Shown: positions 25,374 through 35,325, numbered from the stretch's first letter. The stretch is DNA of 64,000 nt from Olivibacter domesticus (GCF_900109575.1 NZ_FOAF01000002.1:744001-808000); one strand, 5' to 3'. Notes: a model not told the origin generated them from the letters alone. Program-made: numbers and translations.

Positions 25374-26741
25374 TTATATTTTAGGCTCCCATCCTGGTTC
25401 ATAACTACGGCTCCACAATTTCCCTGCGTCTGCATCACCTACGATATGACCATTTTTAGGATCAATTTTTAGATCACGCCCCACCCGCCAGGATATGTTG
25501 CCTAACAACATGGCTACAGTACTTTTATAGCCTAACTCAATGTCGCAATTTGGACGTCTGTTATTTTTTATTGCATCCAAGAAATCGGCAACATGCATGC
25601 TATCCATTCCTAAACTGGGGCTTGCCGTATTTCTACCGGCCAAACCTTCGGTTGCCGAAGTCGATTTTTCTTCCTTGATGAGCTTACCTTGTAAATCATA
25701 GACCTTATAGGCATCTTCTCCAGTATCTAAACTTCCCTTCTCGCCATAAAAAATGACTCCCCGCTCTAAACCTTCCACCTGTCGCCCATTACAGCTTCGG
25801 TTTTCCCATATCAAGGTAGCAGTAGGATATTCTACTGTTACGATCTGCGTGTCGGGTGTTTCCCAATCATCCTGAAATTGATAACGCCCGCCGATAGAGC
25901 TTACCCTTGTAGGGAAATCTACTCCCAAACCCCAACGGGCAACATCTACTTCGTGCGTACCATTGTTCAAGGCTTCACCTGTTCCCCAGTGCCAGAACCA
26001 ATGCCAATCGTAATGGATTAAGCCCTCCTTGTAGGGCATCCGCGGTGCAGGACCTTGCCACAGATCATAATCGAGCCATGAAGGAACAGTGCCCGGTTTC
26101 AAAAACGTTTCTTTGCGGGTATTGGTGTACCAAGTTTTAGCCATATACACCTTGCCAATGATACCATCATGCAATAGCTTTATTCCTTTGGTAAGCGTAG
26201 GCGCTGAACGACGTTGTGCACCCATTTGTACCACTCGGTTATATTTACGGGCAGCTGCTACCGCCATTTCTCCTTCCGCTGGATTATGTGCCATGGGCTT
26301 TTCAACATACACATGCTTCCCTGCCTGACAAGCCATGATGGTTAATGGCGCATGCCAATGATCAGGTGTCGCCGTATAAATGGCATCGATACTTTTATCT
26401 TCCAACACCTTCCGTAGATCTTTTTCAGAACGAGGTGTATTGCTTTGCCCGGCTTCCATGACACGTTTCATCGCTTTTGGAATGGCTCTTTCATCTACAT
26501 CACAAATGCAGGCGACCGTTGCATTTTTTTGTTTGGCAAAGGTACCGCTCATGCTGCTTCCACGACTATTTACGCCTATGGTGGCGACCTGGACGCGCTC
26601 ATTTGCACCGACGATGTTGCGGTAACTTTTGGCACTAAAGGCCATTGCCGGATGATGATTAAACAAGCTACTCCCAACAGATAATGCAGCAGTGCTTACA
26701 CCTAATTTTTTGATAAAATCTCTTCTTGATTTAGCGTTCAT
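25374..26741 (-). CDS. Tat-exported Gfo/Idh/MocA-family oxidoreductase
   Basis: A 455-residue NAD(P)-dependent sugar dehydrogenase. The twin-arginine motif RRDFIKK (residues 5-11) is followed by a hydrophobic stretch and AMA, so it is probably exported folded with its cofactor by the Tat system. The Rossmann fold begins around VQVATIGVNSRGSS (about 51-64), and VEKPMAHNP is the conserved Gfo/Idh E-K-P motif. The C-terminal DUF/GFO domain includes WHWFWHWGTGEALNNGTHEVDVARW. Position between two DUF1080 genes fits a periplasmic route in which it oxidises C3 of a glycoside and DUF1080 cleaves it. Substrate unknown. Confidence 0.9.
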   Translation of the reverse strand: MNAKSRRDFIKKLGVSTAALSVGSSLFNHHPAMAFSAKSYRNIVGANERVQVATIGVNSRGSSMSGTFAKQKNATVACICDVDERAIPKAMKRVMEAGQSNTPRSEKDLRKVLEDKSIDAIYTATPDHWHAPLTIMACQAGKHVYVEKPMAHNPAEGEMAVAAARKYNRVVQMGAQRRSAPTLTKGIKLLHDGIIGKVYMAKTWYTNTRKETFLKPGTVPSWLDYDLWQGPAPRMPYKEGLIHYDWHWFWHWGTGEALNNGTHEVDVARWGLGVDFPTRVSSIGGRYQFQDDWETPDTQIVTVEYPTATLIWENRSCNGRQVEGLERGVIFYGEKGSLDTGEDAYKVYDLQGKLIKEEKSTSATEGLAGRNTASPSLGMDSMHVADFLDAIKNNRRPNCDIELGYKSTVAMLLGNISWRVGRDLKIDPKNGHIVGDADAGKLWSRSYEPGWEPKI

Positions 26742-26762
26742 AATTTCGTTTTTTATAGCATT

Positions 26763-27488
26763 TTATAAAGCTTTTATTTTCACATTTTTAAAATAAACGA
26801 TATCGCCATGGTCTTGTAGCAGAATATGGCCTTTGTTTACTGAACCGAAGGCAGGTTTTGCCTCATTAAATTTACTTAACTGTCTGGCATTTTCAAATGC
26901 CGGACTTTTACGGTCAAAACTTAATACTTCCTGACCATTTACGTAGTGTGTTACTTTGCTGCCTTTTGCTACAATGCGCGCATGATTCCAATCACCCACT
27001 TTAACCGCTACTTTTTTTGTAACCGGTATCATATCATATAAGGCGCTGAGTTGGCGATTTCCGTTACGACCGAGCTTAGCGTCTGGATGACGATCATTAT
27101 CAATAAGCTGATATTCCATACCGAGCCATCCGCCTTCGCTGTAACGTGTAAAGAAGTATTTGATGCCGCTATTGGCACCATTCGTTAACTTAAAATCTAC
27201 ACGCAGATCAAAGTCGCTATACTCATCCACACTAATCATATCTATGTGCGTTTTGGTCCCTGTCTCATTTAAAGAGAGCTTCCCATTCTCAACTTTCCAG
27301 TCCGCATCAAGTGGAGTGCCTTTAGGAGAAGTCCAACCAGACAAATCTTTTCCATTAAAGAGTAATTGCCAGCCAGCTGTTTTTTCCTTTCCCGTTAAGG
27401 TATTATCCTGCGCGTGAACAGCCGCGCTACTTAAACCTAGCGCACTAACTAGTACGAATGAAAGAAAGAAATTTACTTGAATTGTCAT
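26763..27488 (-). CDS. DUF1080 / 3-keto-disaccharide hydrolase-like protein (paralogue 2)
   Basis: A 241-residue exported protein with a signal peptide ending AAVHAQ (about residue 26). It shares the DUF1080 order with its neighbour at 24569: GWQLLFNGKDLSGW, FDLRVDFKLTNGANSGIKY, MEYQLIDNDRHPDA, and GHILLQDHGDIVYFKNVKIK at the end. The two paralogues differ clearly in the loop around residues 130-180, which suggests divided substrate ranges rather than a recent duplication. It follows SusD by 10 bases in PUL 1. Confidence 0.88.
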   Translation of the reverse strand: MTIQVNFFLSFVLVSALGLSSAAVHAQDNTLTGKEKTAGWQLLFNGKDLSGWTSPKGTPLDADWKVENGKLSLNETGTKTHIDMISVDEYSDFDLRVDFKLTNGANSGIKYFFTRYSEGGWLGMEYQLIDNDRHPDAKLGRNGNRQLSALYDMIPVTKKVAVKVGDWNHARIVAKGSKVTHYVNGQEVLSFDRKSPAFENARQLSKFNEAKPAFGSVNKGHILLQDHGDIVYFKNVKIKAL

Positions 27489-27498
27489 GATATAAATT

Positions 27499-29067
27499 TT
27501 ATAATTGGGTATAACCTTTGTTTTGAATAATTTTTTGCGGATTGGATTGCATGACAGTTAGCGGAATAGGATAAGCTAATGCATCGTCGCTCCATGTAAA
27601 ATTACTAAAGCCATCTGCTTTCTGCTCTGCTATCATGACATCTTTTGCTCTTCCAGTGCGTACTAAGTCAAACCAACGGTGGTTCTCAAAAGCAAGCTCT
27701 ATACGACGTTCCTTTTCGATCGCCAGCAGAAACGCTTGATCATTAGCAAAATCCGAGGATTGATAATCGGCCAGTAAATTAGTAGGTGCCTGAATATTTG
27801 GATCACCGGATGTGTTTCTAGCCCGCTCACGGACCTTATTTAGATAAACTAAGGCAGTAGCCTGATCGGTACCTGTGCGGACTAAAGCTTCCGCATATAG
27901 CAAATAAATATCGCCTAGACGAAGCTCTAACCAGTTATTGCCATTATCAGAACCACTAGTGGCAACATCATAATATTTGCGAACATATTTCTCGGTTTCA
28001 AAAGCTCCGGTAGAGGCGTTTACCCAACCATCCCGCATGGATACATATTTTCGAGGGTCACCTGTTTCATAAGCGTTCGACATGTCTTGTGTAGGTGCAT
28101 TTTCACCACCTTTGTCACCAACCTGCACAACCTCTTTGTTCGAAAAACGAGGAGCAAAATTATTGTTCCATGGACTGCCGGTATTTCCGCCAGGACCTCC
28201 TTTCATGTATTGTACCTCAAATAGGGACTCCACACTGTTTTTCTTGTTCACATCAAATAGATCTGCATAGCTGGCTACTAAAGCATAACTACTATTATTA
28301 ACCACTTCCCTGAGCTTTTCAATGGCCATTGTGTAGTATTCGTTTCCTTTGTTTAAAGGGTAACCTGCCATAGTCATGTATACTTTTCCTAATAATGCGG
28401 TTGCCGCAGCCTTCGTCGCCCGTCCTTTATCCGTACTTCCATAAGATTCAGGCAAGTTCGCCTCTGCAAATAGAAGATCTGAAACAATTAAATTGTAAAC
28501 TTCTTCTAACGGCGCACGACCTAATTCGTAGGCTTCACTTGGAGTGAGTTCCTTATCTACCTTGATCACTCCCAGTAGTTCGCCATTTAGTCCAGTTCCA
28601 CCAAATATTCGGTTTAACCAAAAATAGGTTAGTGCGCGTAAAAAACTGGCTTCCGCCTTATATTGATTTTTTAAACTTTCGTCGGTAAAAGTCGCACCAT
28701 CGGTACGACCCAAAACCAAGTTACATCTCAAAATAGTATTATAACTATCATCCCAACAATCCATTAAAAAATTATTTTCAGGAAGAAGAGGAGAAGCAAA
28801 CTCATCTACTCCTTTTTCGTTTGCTGGGTTACCCGCCAGCCAAGAATAGGTAGTATTATCCGAACGAATTTCACCCAAGCGGTAAAATGAACCGTTATAT
28901 AAAATGCGAAGACTTTGATAGGCCGATAAAGTAGCCTGATTAATGTCTTGCTGGGTTTTATAAAAGGCCGTATTATTTAAGTTAGAAGGCGGTGTGAGTT
29001 CAATAAAATCCTTGCTGCATGATGCCAGCACGAAAACCGCTAGGCATAATAAAAGAATCTTTTTCAT
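27499..29067 (-). CDS. SusD/RagB-family outer-membrane lipoprotein (PUL 1)
   Basis: A 522-residue surface glycan-binding lipoprotein. The signal peptide ends in the lipobox LASC with the lipidated Cys17. RagB/SusD N-terminal TPR features (SFLRALTYFWLNRIFGG, TKAAATALLGKVYMTMAGYP) and the C-terminal SusD domain (LRLGDIYLLYAEALVRTG, ERRIELAFENHRWFDLVRTG) are present in order. Forms the lid of the SusC channel encoded 31 bases upstream. Confidence 0.93.
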   Translation of the reverse strand: MKKILLLCLAVFVLASCSKDFIELTPPSNLNNTAFYKTQQDINQATLSAYQSLRILYNGSFYRLGEIRSDNTTYSWLAGNPANEKGVDEFASPLLPENNFLMDCWDDSYNTILRCNLVLGRTDGATFTDESLKNQYKAEASFLRALTYFWLNRIFGGTGLNGELLGVIKVDKELTPSEAYELGRAPLEEVYNLIVSDLLFAEANLPESYGSTDKGRATKAAATALLGKVYMTMAGYPLNKGNEYYTMAIEKLREVVNNSSYALVASYADLFDVNKKNSVESLFEVQYMKGGPGGNTGSPWNNNFAPRFSNKEVVQVGDKGGENAPTQDMSNAYETGDPRKYVSMRDGWVNASTGAFETEKYVRKYYDVATSGSDNGNNWLELRLGDIYLLYAEALVRTGTDQATALVYLNKVRERARNTSGDPNIQAPTNLLADYQSSDFANDQAFLLAIEKERRIELAFENHRWFDLVRTGRAKDVMIAEQKADGFSNFTWSDDALAYPIPLTVMQSNPQKIIQNKGYTQL

Positions 29068-29097
29068 ATCTGTTTTATATATAAAATAAACGATGAG

Positions 29098-32000
29098 TTA
29101 AAAAGTTAAGTTAGCACCGAAAATAAAGGATCTGGCGGTAGGATAACCCAAATAATCGCCTCCCCTTTGAAGACCACTTTTTTGAGTGCCATCTTGGTTA
29201 AGACCACTTTCACTGCCAGTTTCCGGATCATAACCTGAGTAATCGGTAATGGTAAATAGATTGCTACCGGTTACATATAAGCGCAATCCTTTAATTTTAA
29301 GTTTATCCAATACCGGCTGACCGAAATTGTAAGAAAAGTTTACATTACGCAAGCGAAGATAGGACGCATTTTGCACCCATGCCGATGAAGGGTCACGTTG
29401 CCAGCCAGTAGGATTACGGGTTGCTCGGAAGTGAATACCGTCGCCTGGTTCTTCTGGTGAACGCCAGCGGTCAATCTGCTCGATCATACCATTCCGGTCG
29501 CCATGGTAAATACCCACCATCCGTTTAAAGAAGCTAAACACTTCGGCTCCATAAGAACCTGTAAACTGAACACTCAAAGAGAAATTTTTATAAGAGAAAT
29601 TATTGGTGATGCCAGCAGTAAAATCAGGCATATTATTACCTAAAATGGTCTTATCATTTTGATCCAACTTGCCATCACCATTCACATCGGCATAACGTCC
29701 GTCACCTATTTTATCGGCAGCTAAATGCGGATAGCGGTCCAGTTCTTCCTGCGACATGAAAACACCTTCCTGTTTATAGCCATAGAAACTCGCGATAGGT
29801 AAGCCAATGGTGGTGATGAATGCATTATTAGCATTTGGAGCACTGCCATAAATAGGGCGTTGATCAGGGCCTACTTCTAATACCTTATTTTTGTTAAAGG
29901 AGATATTGAAATTGGTGCTCCATTGAAATTTATTAATAAAGTTTCTGGTAGTTACCGAAAATTCCATGCCTCTATTTTGTACTTTTCCAACATTTTGAAT
30001 CTGCGAGGTATAGCCTGTAATGGTAGGAACGGGCACGTTTAATAATAAATCAACGGATTGACTGTCATAAAAGTCACCTTCTACCCGTACGCGGTCATTT
30101 GCCAAACCGAATTCAAAACCTAAATTATACTGCCGGGTTTTTTCCCATCCCAAGTCATTATTAGGAATGGTGCTAGGATCGACTGTATTTTGTAAGGTAC
30201 CTCCGGTAGGATAATATCCTGGGGATAATAGACCAATAGCCGAATAATCACCTATACGGTTATTTCCTGAAATACCATATCCAGCCCTGAGTTTTAGATC
30301 GCTGATCTGGTCTACATTTTTCATGAATTCTTCTTCTGAAATTCTCCAACCAACCGATACAGAAGGGAAAGTACCCCATTTCCGATTTTGTCCAAAGCGG
30401 GACGAACCATCACTACGGAGCGTAGCCGTAAAAAGATAACGGTCATCATACGAATAATTAACCCTACTTAAGTAGGAGATCATGGAGTATGCAGATTCTG
30501 TACTAGAAAGCGCATACATGTTTCCAGCATTCAAGGTTTCAATATCATCGTTGGCAAATCCACGGGCTTCACCATTCATATAATTTTTTGTATGCTTTTG
30601 TGTCGTGTATCCAACCAAGGCGGAAAAGTTATGTTTTTCACCAAAAGTTTTGGTATAATTTAAGGTGTTTTCAATTACCCAATCATAGTCTGTATTCCGC
30701 ATATCAACACCCTTTGCAGGACGTGGTGCTTTTGATGCATCCAAATCTACTATTGAAGGTTCAAATCTTTTTAATTGATCATCTTGGATTCCACCATTAA
30801 TGCTCAGGCGATATTTCAGATCCTTCATAATTTCCCAATCGGCAGAAATAGTCCCCAACCAACCATAACGTCTTCTATTGAGGTTTACCAAATTAGCAAC
30901 GCCAAGAGGGCTGGCCACATCCCCAACCAGCGTTTCAGGATTCCGTACCATTGATCCATAGGTGCCGTCTGCATTTCTCTCCGGATAAATCGGAGGTAAT
31001 TGCAGCGCATACATCACTGCTGAATATTTACCCTCATCTTGTTCTCTACCCTGTGCTGAATAGGCCATCAGGTTTACGCCAAGATTGATTGTCTTGCTAA
31101 CTTTTGAATTGATTGCCGAACGGAAGTTGAAACGATCATAATCGGTATTAATCACAATACCATCCTGTTTCATATAACTTCCTGAGAAATTATACTGCGT
31201 GTTTTCAGAACCACCATTAACGGAAAGTTCGTTTTGTTGTGTTAAGGCAGTTCGATATAATAAATCCTGCCAGTTATTATCGGGCATGGTTGCCACAGAG
31301 GCTGGATCCATAAAGTTATATTTATATCCACCTGTACCATCGGGTATCATGTATTGCCCACTAGCGCCAGGATAAAGGCTCCTTCGAGCATTTGGATCGT
31401 TGATACTATGTGGTGATTGATTAGGGTCACCCGGAATAACAGCTGCATCCAACCACGCTTGATTCCGACCATCAATAAACCAATCCACATATTGATCCCT
31501 GTTCATCATTTCAATTTCTTTTCCACGCTGCTGAAAACCTACAAACGAATTGACATTGATGGTAGGAGGGCCTTTTTTTCCTTTTTTGGTAGAGATTACC
31601 ACCACACCATTTGCACCTCTCGAACCGTAGATAGCAGTTGATGAGGCGTCTTTTAACACCTGAATACTTTCGATATCCGAAGGGTTAATAAGACGAAAGG
31701 CATTTCCTTCCATGGGATAGCCATCAACCACATATAAAGGATCGTTAGATTGGGTAATAGAACCCGTACCCCTTACCTTGATGGATAAACCTTCGCCTCC
31801 CGGTGCACCACTGGTTTGTTGCACCTGAACACCCGCCATTTGGCCGGCTATGGCTTCTCCAAAATTCTGAACAGGGCGATTTTGAATAGCTTCTGCCGAT
31901 ACCGAGGCAACTGCTGTTGTTACGTCTGCTCTTCTTTGGGTTCCATAACCAACCACTACTACTTCATCCAACGCGGATGGTTCTTCCTTCAAAGTTACAT

Positions 32001-32643
32001 TAACAACAGGGTTCGAGCCAACGGTGATCTCCTGTAAGGCATAACCTAAAATGCTAAATACTAGGGTTGCATCAGCTCCCGACACTCGCAAGGTATATAA
32101 ACCCTCTGCATTGGTTGTCGTTCCTGCCGTTGTACCTTTTATCTGAATACTCACGCCAGGTACAGGCAAGCCTTGCGCGTCGATTACTTTTCCTTTCACC
32201 TCTCGCTGTTGTAAAAAGGGAGAAGCCTGAAAGGTCTCACTTTTTCTTTTGATCATTACGTTATGTCCGGTAATCTTATAGGTAAAAGGTTGATTTCTGA
32301 GACATTCGCGCATGATCTCTTCTACCGTTGCATGCTGTGCATTTATGCTCACCTTTAGGTTTTTGATTTCTTTGCTATTGTAAACAAAGACATAGTCGCT
32401 CTGCTGCTTAATGGACCAAAAAACCTCTTCTAAGGTTACATTTTGTTTATTTACAGAGATTTTTTGTGCGTATGTTGCTGCGCGTAGCTGCATCAAGGCA
32501 ATGAACAAAAAGAAAAATGTAAGATTAAAGCGCATTATAATTTTCCTTTTAATATTGGCGGTTCGGTGTTGAACTAGGCTTGGTTTTCCAAAAAATTCGG
32601 ATAATGACCTAGCCCAGGCCATTGTCTTAGGTCTAATTTTCAT
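29098..32643 (-). CDS. SusC/RagA TonB-linked outer-membrane channel with STN domain (PUL 1)
   Basis: An 1181-residue TonB-dependent importer. There is a 36-residue basic leader, a signal peptide (MRFNLTFFFLFIALMQLRAATYA), a STN domain (about 60-130) that talks to FecR, a carboxypeptidase-like domain (GKVIDAQGLPVPGVSIQIKG), a plug (DEVVVVGYGTQRR, ASSTAIYGSRGANGVVVIST), then a 22-strand-type barrel ending in FIFGANLTF. The STN domain plus upstream FecR and ECF sigma genes show that substrate binding triggers sigma release. An internal ATG at 32535 could be the start, but related proteins keep such N-terminal leaders. Substrate unknown. Confidence 0.93.
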   Translation of the reverse strand: MKIRPKTMAWARSLSEFFGKPSLVQHRTANIKRKIIMRFNLTFFFLFIALMQLRAATYAQKISVNKQNVTLEEVFWSIKQQSDYVFVYNSKEIKNLKVSINAQHATVEEIMRECLRNQPFTYKITGHNVMIKRKSETFQASPFLQQREVKGKVIDAQGLPVPGVSIQIKGTTAGTTTNAEGLYTLRVSGADATLVFSILGYALQEITVGSNPVVNVTLKEEPSALDEVVVVGYGTQRRADVTTAVASVSAEAIQNRPVQNFGEAIAGQMAGVQVQQTSGAPGGEGLSIKVRGTGSITQSNDPLYVVDGYPMEGNAFRLINPSDIESIQVLKDASSTAIYGSRGANGVVVISTKKGKKGPPTINVNSFVGFQQRGKEIEMMNRDQYVDWFIDGRNQAWLDAAVIPGDPNQSPHSINDPNARRSLYPGASGQYMIPDGTGGYKYNFMDPASVATMPDNNWQDLLYRTALTQQNELSVNGGSENTQYNFSGSYMKQDGIVINTDYDRFNFRSAINSKVSKTINLGVNLMAYSAQGREQDEGKYSAVMYALQLPPIYPERNADGTYGSMVRNPETLVGDVASPLGVANLVNLNRRRYGWLGTISADWEIMKDLKYRLSINGGIQDDQLKRFEPSIVDLDASKAPRPAKGVDMRNTDYDWVIENTLNYTKTFGEKHNFSALVGYTTQKHTKNYMNGEARGFANDDIETLNAGNMYALSSTESAYSMISYLSRVNYSYDDRYLFTATLRSDGSSRFGQNRKWGTFPSVSVGWRISEEEFMKNVDQISDLKLRAGYGISGNNRIGDYSAIGLLSPGYYPTGGTLQNTVDPSTIPNNDLGWEKTRQYNLGFEFGLANDRVRVEGDFYDSQSVDLLLNVPVPTITGYTSQIQNVGKVQNRGMEFSVTTRNFINKFQWSTNFNISFNKNKVLEVGPDQRPIYGSAPNANNAFITTIGLPIASFYGYKQEGVFMSQEELDRYPHLAADKIGDGRYADVNGDGKLDQNDKTILGNNMPDFTAGITNNFSYKNFSLSVQFTGSYGAEVFSFFKRMVGIYHGDRNGMIEQIDRWRSPEEPGDGIHFRATRNPTGWQRDPSSAWVQNASYLRLRNVNFSYNFGQPVLDKLKIKGLRLYVTGSNLFTITDYSGYDPETGSESGLNQDGTQKSGLQRGGDYLGYPTARSFIFGANLTF

Positions 32644-32657
32644 TATTTTTGTAAAGT

Positions 32658-32720
32658 TTGAGTTAATAAAGGTTTTAACAAATTGGTGTTCCGGATTTTA
32701 TCCGGAAAGAGTTAACTCAA
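32658..32720. other. Structured leader of susC (PUL 1)
   Basis: Outer stem TTGAGTTAA (32658-32666) with TTAACTCAA (32712-32720), and an inner hairpin TTCCGGAT / ATCCGGAA (32689-32696 / 32700-32707, three-base loop). It lies between fecR and susC and would be part of the susC mRNA leader. A regulatory role is inference. Confidence 0.45.
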
Positions 32721-32726
32721 TGTATT

Positions 32727-32759
32727 CCGTTTCCTAATGGCGTTAGGAAACGGTTTTTT
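32727..32759 (+). terminator. Plus-strand intrinsic terminator in the fecR-susC gap
   Basis: CCGTTTCCTAA (32727-32737) and TTAGGAAACGG (32743-32753) form a perfect 11-bp stem with loop TGGCG, followed directly by TTTTTT. The T-run is on the plus strand, so it would stop a transcript running antisense to susC, not the susC mRNA. No plus-strand gene ends here. Confidence 0.6.
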
Positions 32760-32824
32760 GTTAACCCTGTCCTTACTTAAGTGATTTTCGTTTTTGGTCT
32801 TCTCATAATTTAATTGATTAAAGT

Positions 32825-33970
32825 TTATTGGATAATAATGATCTTTTTGGCGTTTCCTTTTGCTAAAATTTTATATTTTAAATCGAAATACCGTAAAATT
32901 TCCAACGCTTCGATGGCATTGGCATTTCTATGTACTTCCCCCCAAAGCTGAATATCAGGTGCGTCTCCTTCAAATTCGATCGTTAGATCATACCAACGGG
33001 CCATCTGCCGTAATGCTTCTTGAATGCCGGAGCCCTGAAACTGAAAAAGACCGCTTTTCCATGCGATTACATTTTCAGCATCTATCTGATCTACCTTTAA
33101 TTTTCCACTTTTCTTTAAGGCTGCTTGTTCTCCCGGTTTAAGAAGGATGGTATGATTAGTTTGAAGCGCTGATACTTTAACACTTCCTTCTAATAGGGTT
33201 GTTTTAATTTCGGGCTCGTCTTCATAACTGTTGATATTAAAATGAGTACCTAACACCAGTAGTTCCTGTCGATCCGTCAGTACTTTAAATGGTTGTTTTT
33301 CATTTTTGGCTACTTCAAAGTAAGCTTCACCTTTTAATAAGACCTTTCGTTCGTTTCCGGTAAATGTTGTAGGATAGCTGAGCGATGAAGCTGCGTTTAA
33401 CCAAACCTTGGTACCATCTGATAAAATGACTTGATATTGCCCGCCCTTTGGTGTACTCAATGTATTTGATTTTGCCTCTTGGATACCCGGATTAATTTGA
33501 TAGGTAATCAAACCATCCTCATTCTTTGTAATTTTTATTCCTCCCTTGTCCAGTATCTTCTGATCCGGAGCATTATCCAATGCTATTTGCGATCCATCAG
33601 CCAACGTTAACAGCGCCTTATTGGTACCAGGTGCAAAATCATTCGGATTGATTTTCGACTTATCAATGACTTCAACAAGTGGCTGGCTCGACTCTTTTTC
33701 TTTGAAAAAATAAAAACCAATGGAAACAAAAAGTAAGAATACCGCAGCCGCAACGATCCTAGGCAAAAGGGTAAAACTTTTGTTTTTCGATAGAGCAGGT
33801 ATCCGTTGATAGACATCTGCTAAATCTGCTTGTATCATTTCTTCCGTCAGATCGGAAGATGGGAGATTAGCCAGTTCATCGTAAAAGGATTCAACCCAAG
33901 CTTTTTCAGCATCGGTGCACAGACCTTTTCTGTATTTATGAAGCAACTCTTTTATTCTTTCTTTCTCCAT
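32825..33970 (-). CDS. FecR-family anti-sigma factor (PUL 1)
   Basis: A 381-residue inner-membrane protein. The cytoplasmic sigma-binding region is residues 1-70, one TM helix is about 71-89 (RIVAAAVFLLFVSIGFYFF), then a periplasmic FecR domain (TPKGGQYQVILSDGTKVWLNAASSLSYP cut around its GGQYQV and LSDGTKVWLN motifs; GEAYFEVAKN) and a C-terminal DUF4974 domain (about 315-381). It receives the signal from the STN domain of the SusC encoded 182 bases downstream and releases the ECF sigma encoded 86 bases upstream. Confidence 0.93.
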   Translation of the reverse strand: MEKERIKELLHKYRKGLCTDAEKAWVESFYDELANLPSSDLTEEMIQADLADVYQRIPALSKNKSFTLLPRIVAAAVFLLFVSIGFYFFKEKESSQPLVEVIDKSKINPNDFAPGTNKALLTLADGSQIALDNAPDQKILDKGGIKITKNEDGLITYQINPGIQEAKSNTLSTPKGGQYQVILSDGTKVWLNAASSLSYPTTFTGNERKVLLKGEAYFEVAKNEKQPFKVLTDRQELLVLGTHFNINSYEDEPEIKTTLLEGSVKVSALQTNHTILLKPGEQAALKKSGKLKVDQIDAENVIAWKSGLFQFQGSGIQEALRQMARWYDLTIEFEGDAPDIQLWGEVHRNANAIEALEILRYFDLKYKILAKGNAKKIIIIQ

Positions 33971-34056
33971 AAGCTCGGTTAATGAGGATCGTTAAAAGTA
34001 AAGTACGACAAGGAGGTCTTTGGGGGTAGAAAAAAAATATTTTTTTTACCATTGAC

Positions 34057-34641
34057 TCAAAACAGCCAATAAAGTAGGAGAAGGATGGCGTATAGAAAGG
34101 CTTCTAATTTGCTTCTCAAGATTCGTAAAGCATTCTTAACCTGCGTCTTAACCGTTGCTTCTGATAAATGTAATTTAGCAGCAATTTCTTTATGGGAAAG
34201 GTGTGCTTTTCTACTGAGGTTAAATACCTGTCGCATTTTTGAAGGTAATTTGCCGACTTCCCCTTCTACCAACTCCTGCAATTGTTTTTCCTGGATAGCA
34301 TGATCGGTAATGTCAGCCCCTACCTCTGCCATTGTTTGAAGCCAGTCGAAATAAACCGAACTAATCTTCTTATGCGCCATTAATTTAATTACCTGATTAC
34401 GATTAGCAATATATAGGTATCCGGCGAGGTTATTGATCTGGAGTTCGGCCCTTTTATTCCATAGAGATGTAAAAATATCCTGCACAATATCCTTTGCATC
34501 TTCTCGGTTTCTTAATACATGATACGCCTGCTTATACAAGCGTTCACCATAACGCACATAGCTTTCGGAAAAAGCAGTGGCATCATCTGCCTTTAATAGA
34601 TGTAATAATTCTTTATCCGTATACAGCTTATAGGATGACAT
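34057..34641 (-). CDS. ECF sigma-70 factor (PUL 1), hydrophobic C-terminal tail
   Basis: A 194-residue sigma factor of the Bacteroidota ECF group. Region 2 includes YKQAYHVLRNREDAKDIVQ-type residues (about 32-53), and region 4 has LPSKMRQVFNLSRK and the helix-turn-helix HKEIAAKLHLSEATVKTQV. After region 4 the protein ends in a strikingly hydrophobic stretch (AFLYAILLLLYWLF), which might contact the membrane near FecR. Opens the sigma-FecR-SusC-SusD unit. I could not place its own promoter. Confidence 0.92.
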   Translation of the reverse strand: MSSYKLYTDKELLHLLKADDATAFSESYVRYGERLYKQAYHVLRNREDAKDIVQDIFTSLWNKRAELQINNLAGYLYIANRNQVIKLMAHKKISSVYFDWLQTMAEVGADITDHAIQEKQLQELVEGEVGKLPSKMRQVFNLSRKAHLSHKEIAAKLHLSEATVKTQVKNALRILRSKLEAFLYAILLLLYWLF

Positions 34642-34779
34642 ACAGGTTAAATAGCAAATAGAACAGATATAAATTGGTTTGCTGCTACGAATCTACTAAA
34701 TGATTTTAAAGTTTTTTATAATATTGCTTATATAAATAAATTTTATTAACTATCTATATCCCATAAATAATTTGGAGCC

Positions 34780-35325
34780 ATGAATGAACAGGAAATTGAT
34801 AAACTACTGAAACATGAGAATGATCAGCTCGACAAACTACATCAAATTGTTAAAGAAGCTATATTAGATGAAGAGCTCATTGTCCAAAATTTGCTTAATC
34901 CCCCACTGGAAACAATTAGCAGGGGCCAGAAGCTGTCCGATAAAGTTGCCCGATTTGGCGGAAGCTGGTGGTTTATTATATTGTTTATCGTACTACTAAT
35001 AGCATGGATTACCTTCAATACAGTGGCTATTAAATTTTACAGATTTGATCCATATCCGTTCATTTTAATGAACTTACTTCTATCGTGTGTAGCAGCATTA
35101 CAAGCGCCTATCATTATGATGAGCCAAAACCGTCAAGAAGAGAAAGATCGTAAAAGAAGTGAAAATGACTACCTAATTAATTTAAAGGCTGAAATGCAGA
35201 TTCGTAGCCTGCACAAGAAAATGGATCTTTTACTGGGGGAACAAGTCAAAACCTTATTTGAAACGCAGCAACAACAATTTGAAATATTAAAAGAAATTCA
35301 AACAAAGTTAAATGAGCGATCGTAA
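34780..35325 (+). CDS. DUF1003 membrane protein
   Basis: A 181-residue membrane protein. SDKVARFGGSWWFIILFIVL and FDPYPFILMNLLLSCVAALQAPIIMMSQNRQ are the DUF1003 signature, with two TM helices (about 67-86 and 101-121). The polar N-terminal 45 residues and coiled-coil C-terminal 50 residues (LKAEMQIRSLHKKMDLL) are on the same side. The function of DUF1003 proteins is not established. It stands alone and diverges from the sigma gene of PUL 1, with no sign of co-transcription with either neighbour. Confidence 0.88.
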   Translation: MNEQEIDKLLKHENDQLDKLHQIVKEAILDEELIVQNLLNPPLETISRGQKLSDKVARFGGSWWFIILFIVLLIAWITFNTVAIKFYRFDPYPFILMNLLLSCVAALQAPIIMMSQNRQEEKDRKRSENDYLINLKAEMQIRSLHKKMDLLLGEQVKTLFETQQQQFEILKEIQTKLNERS

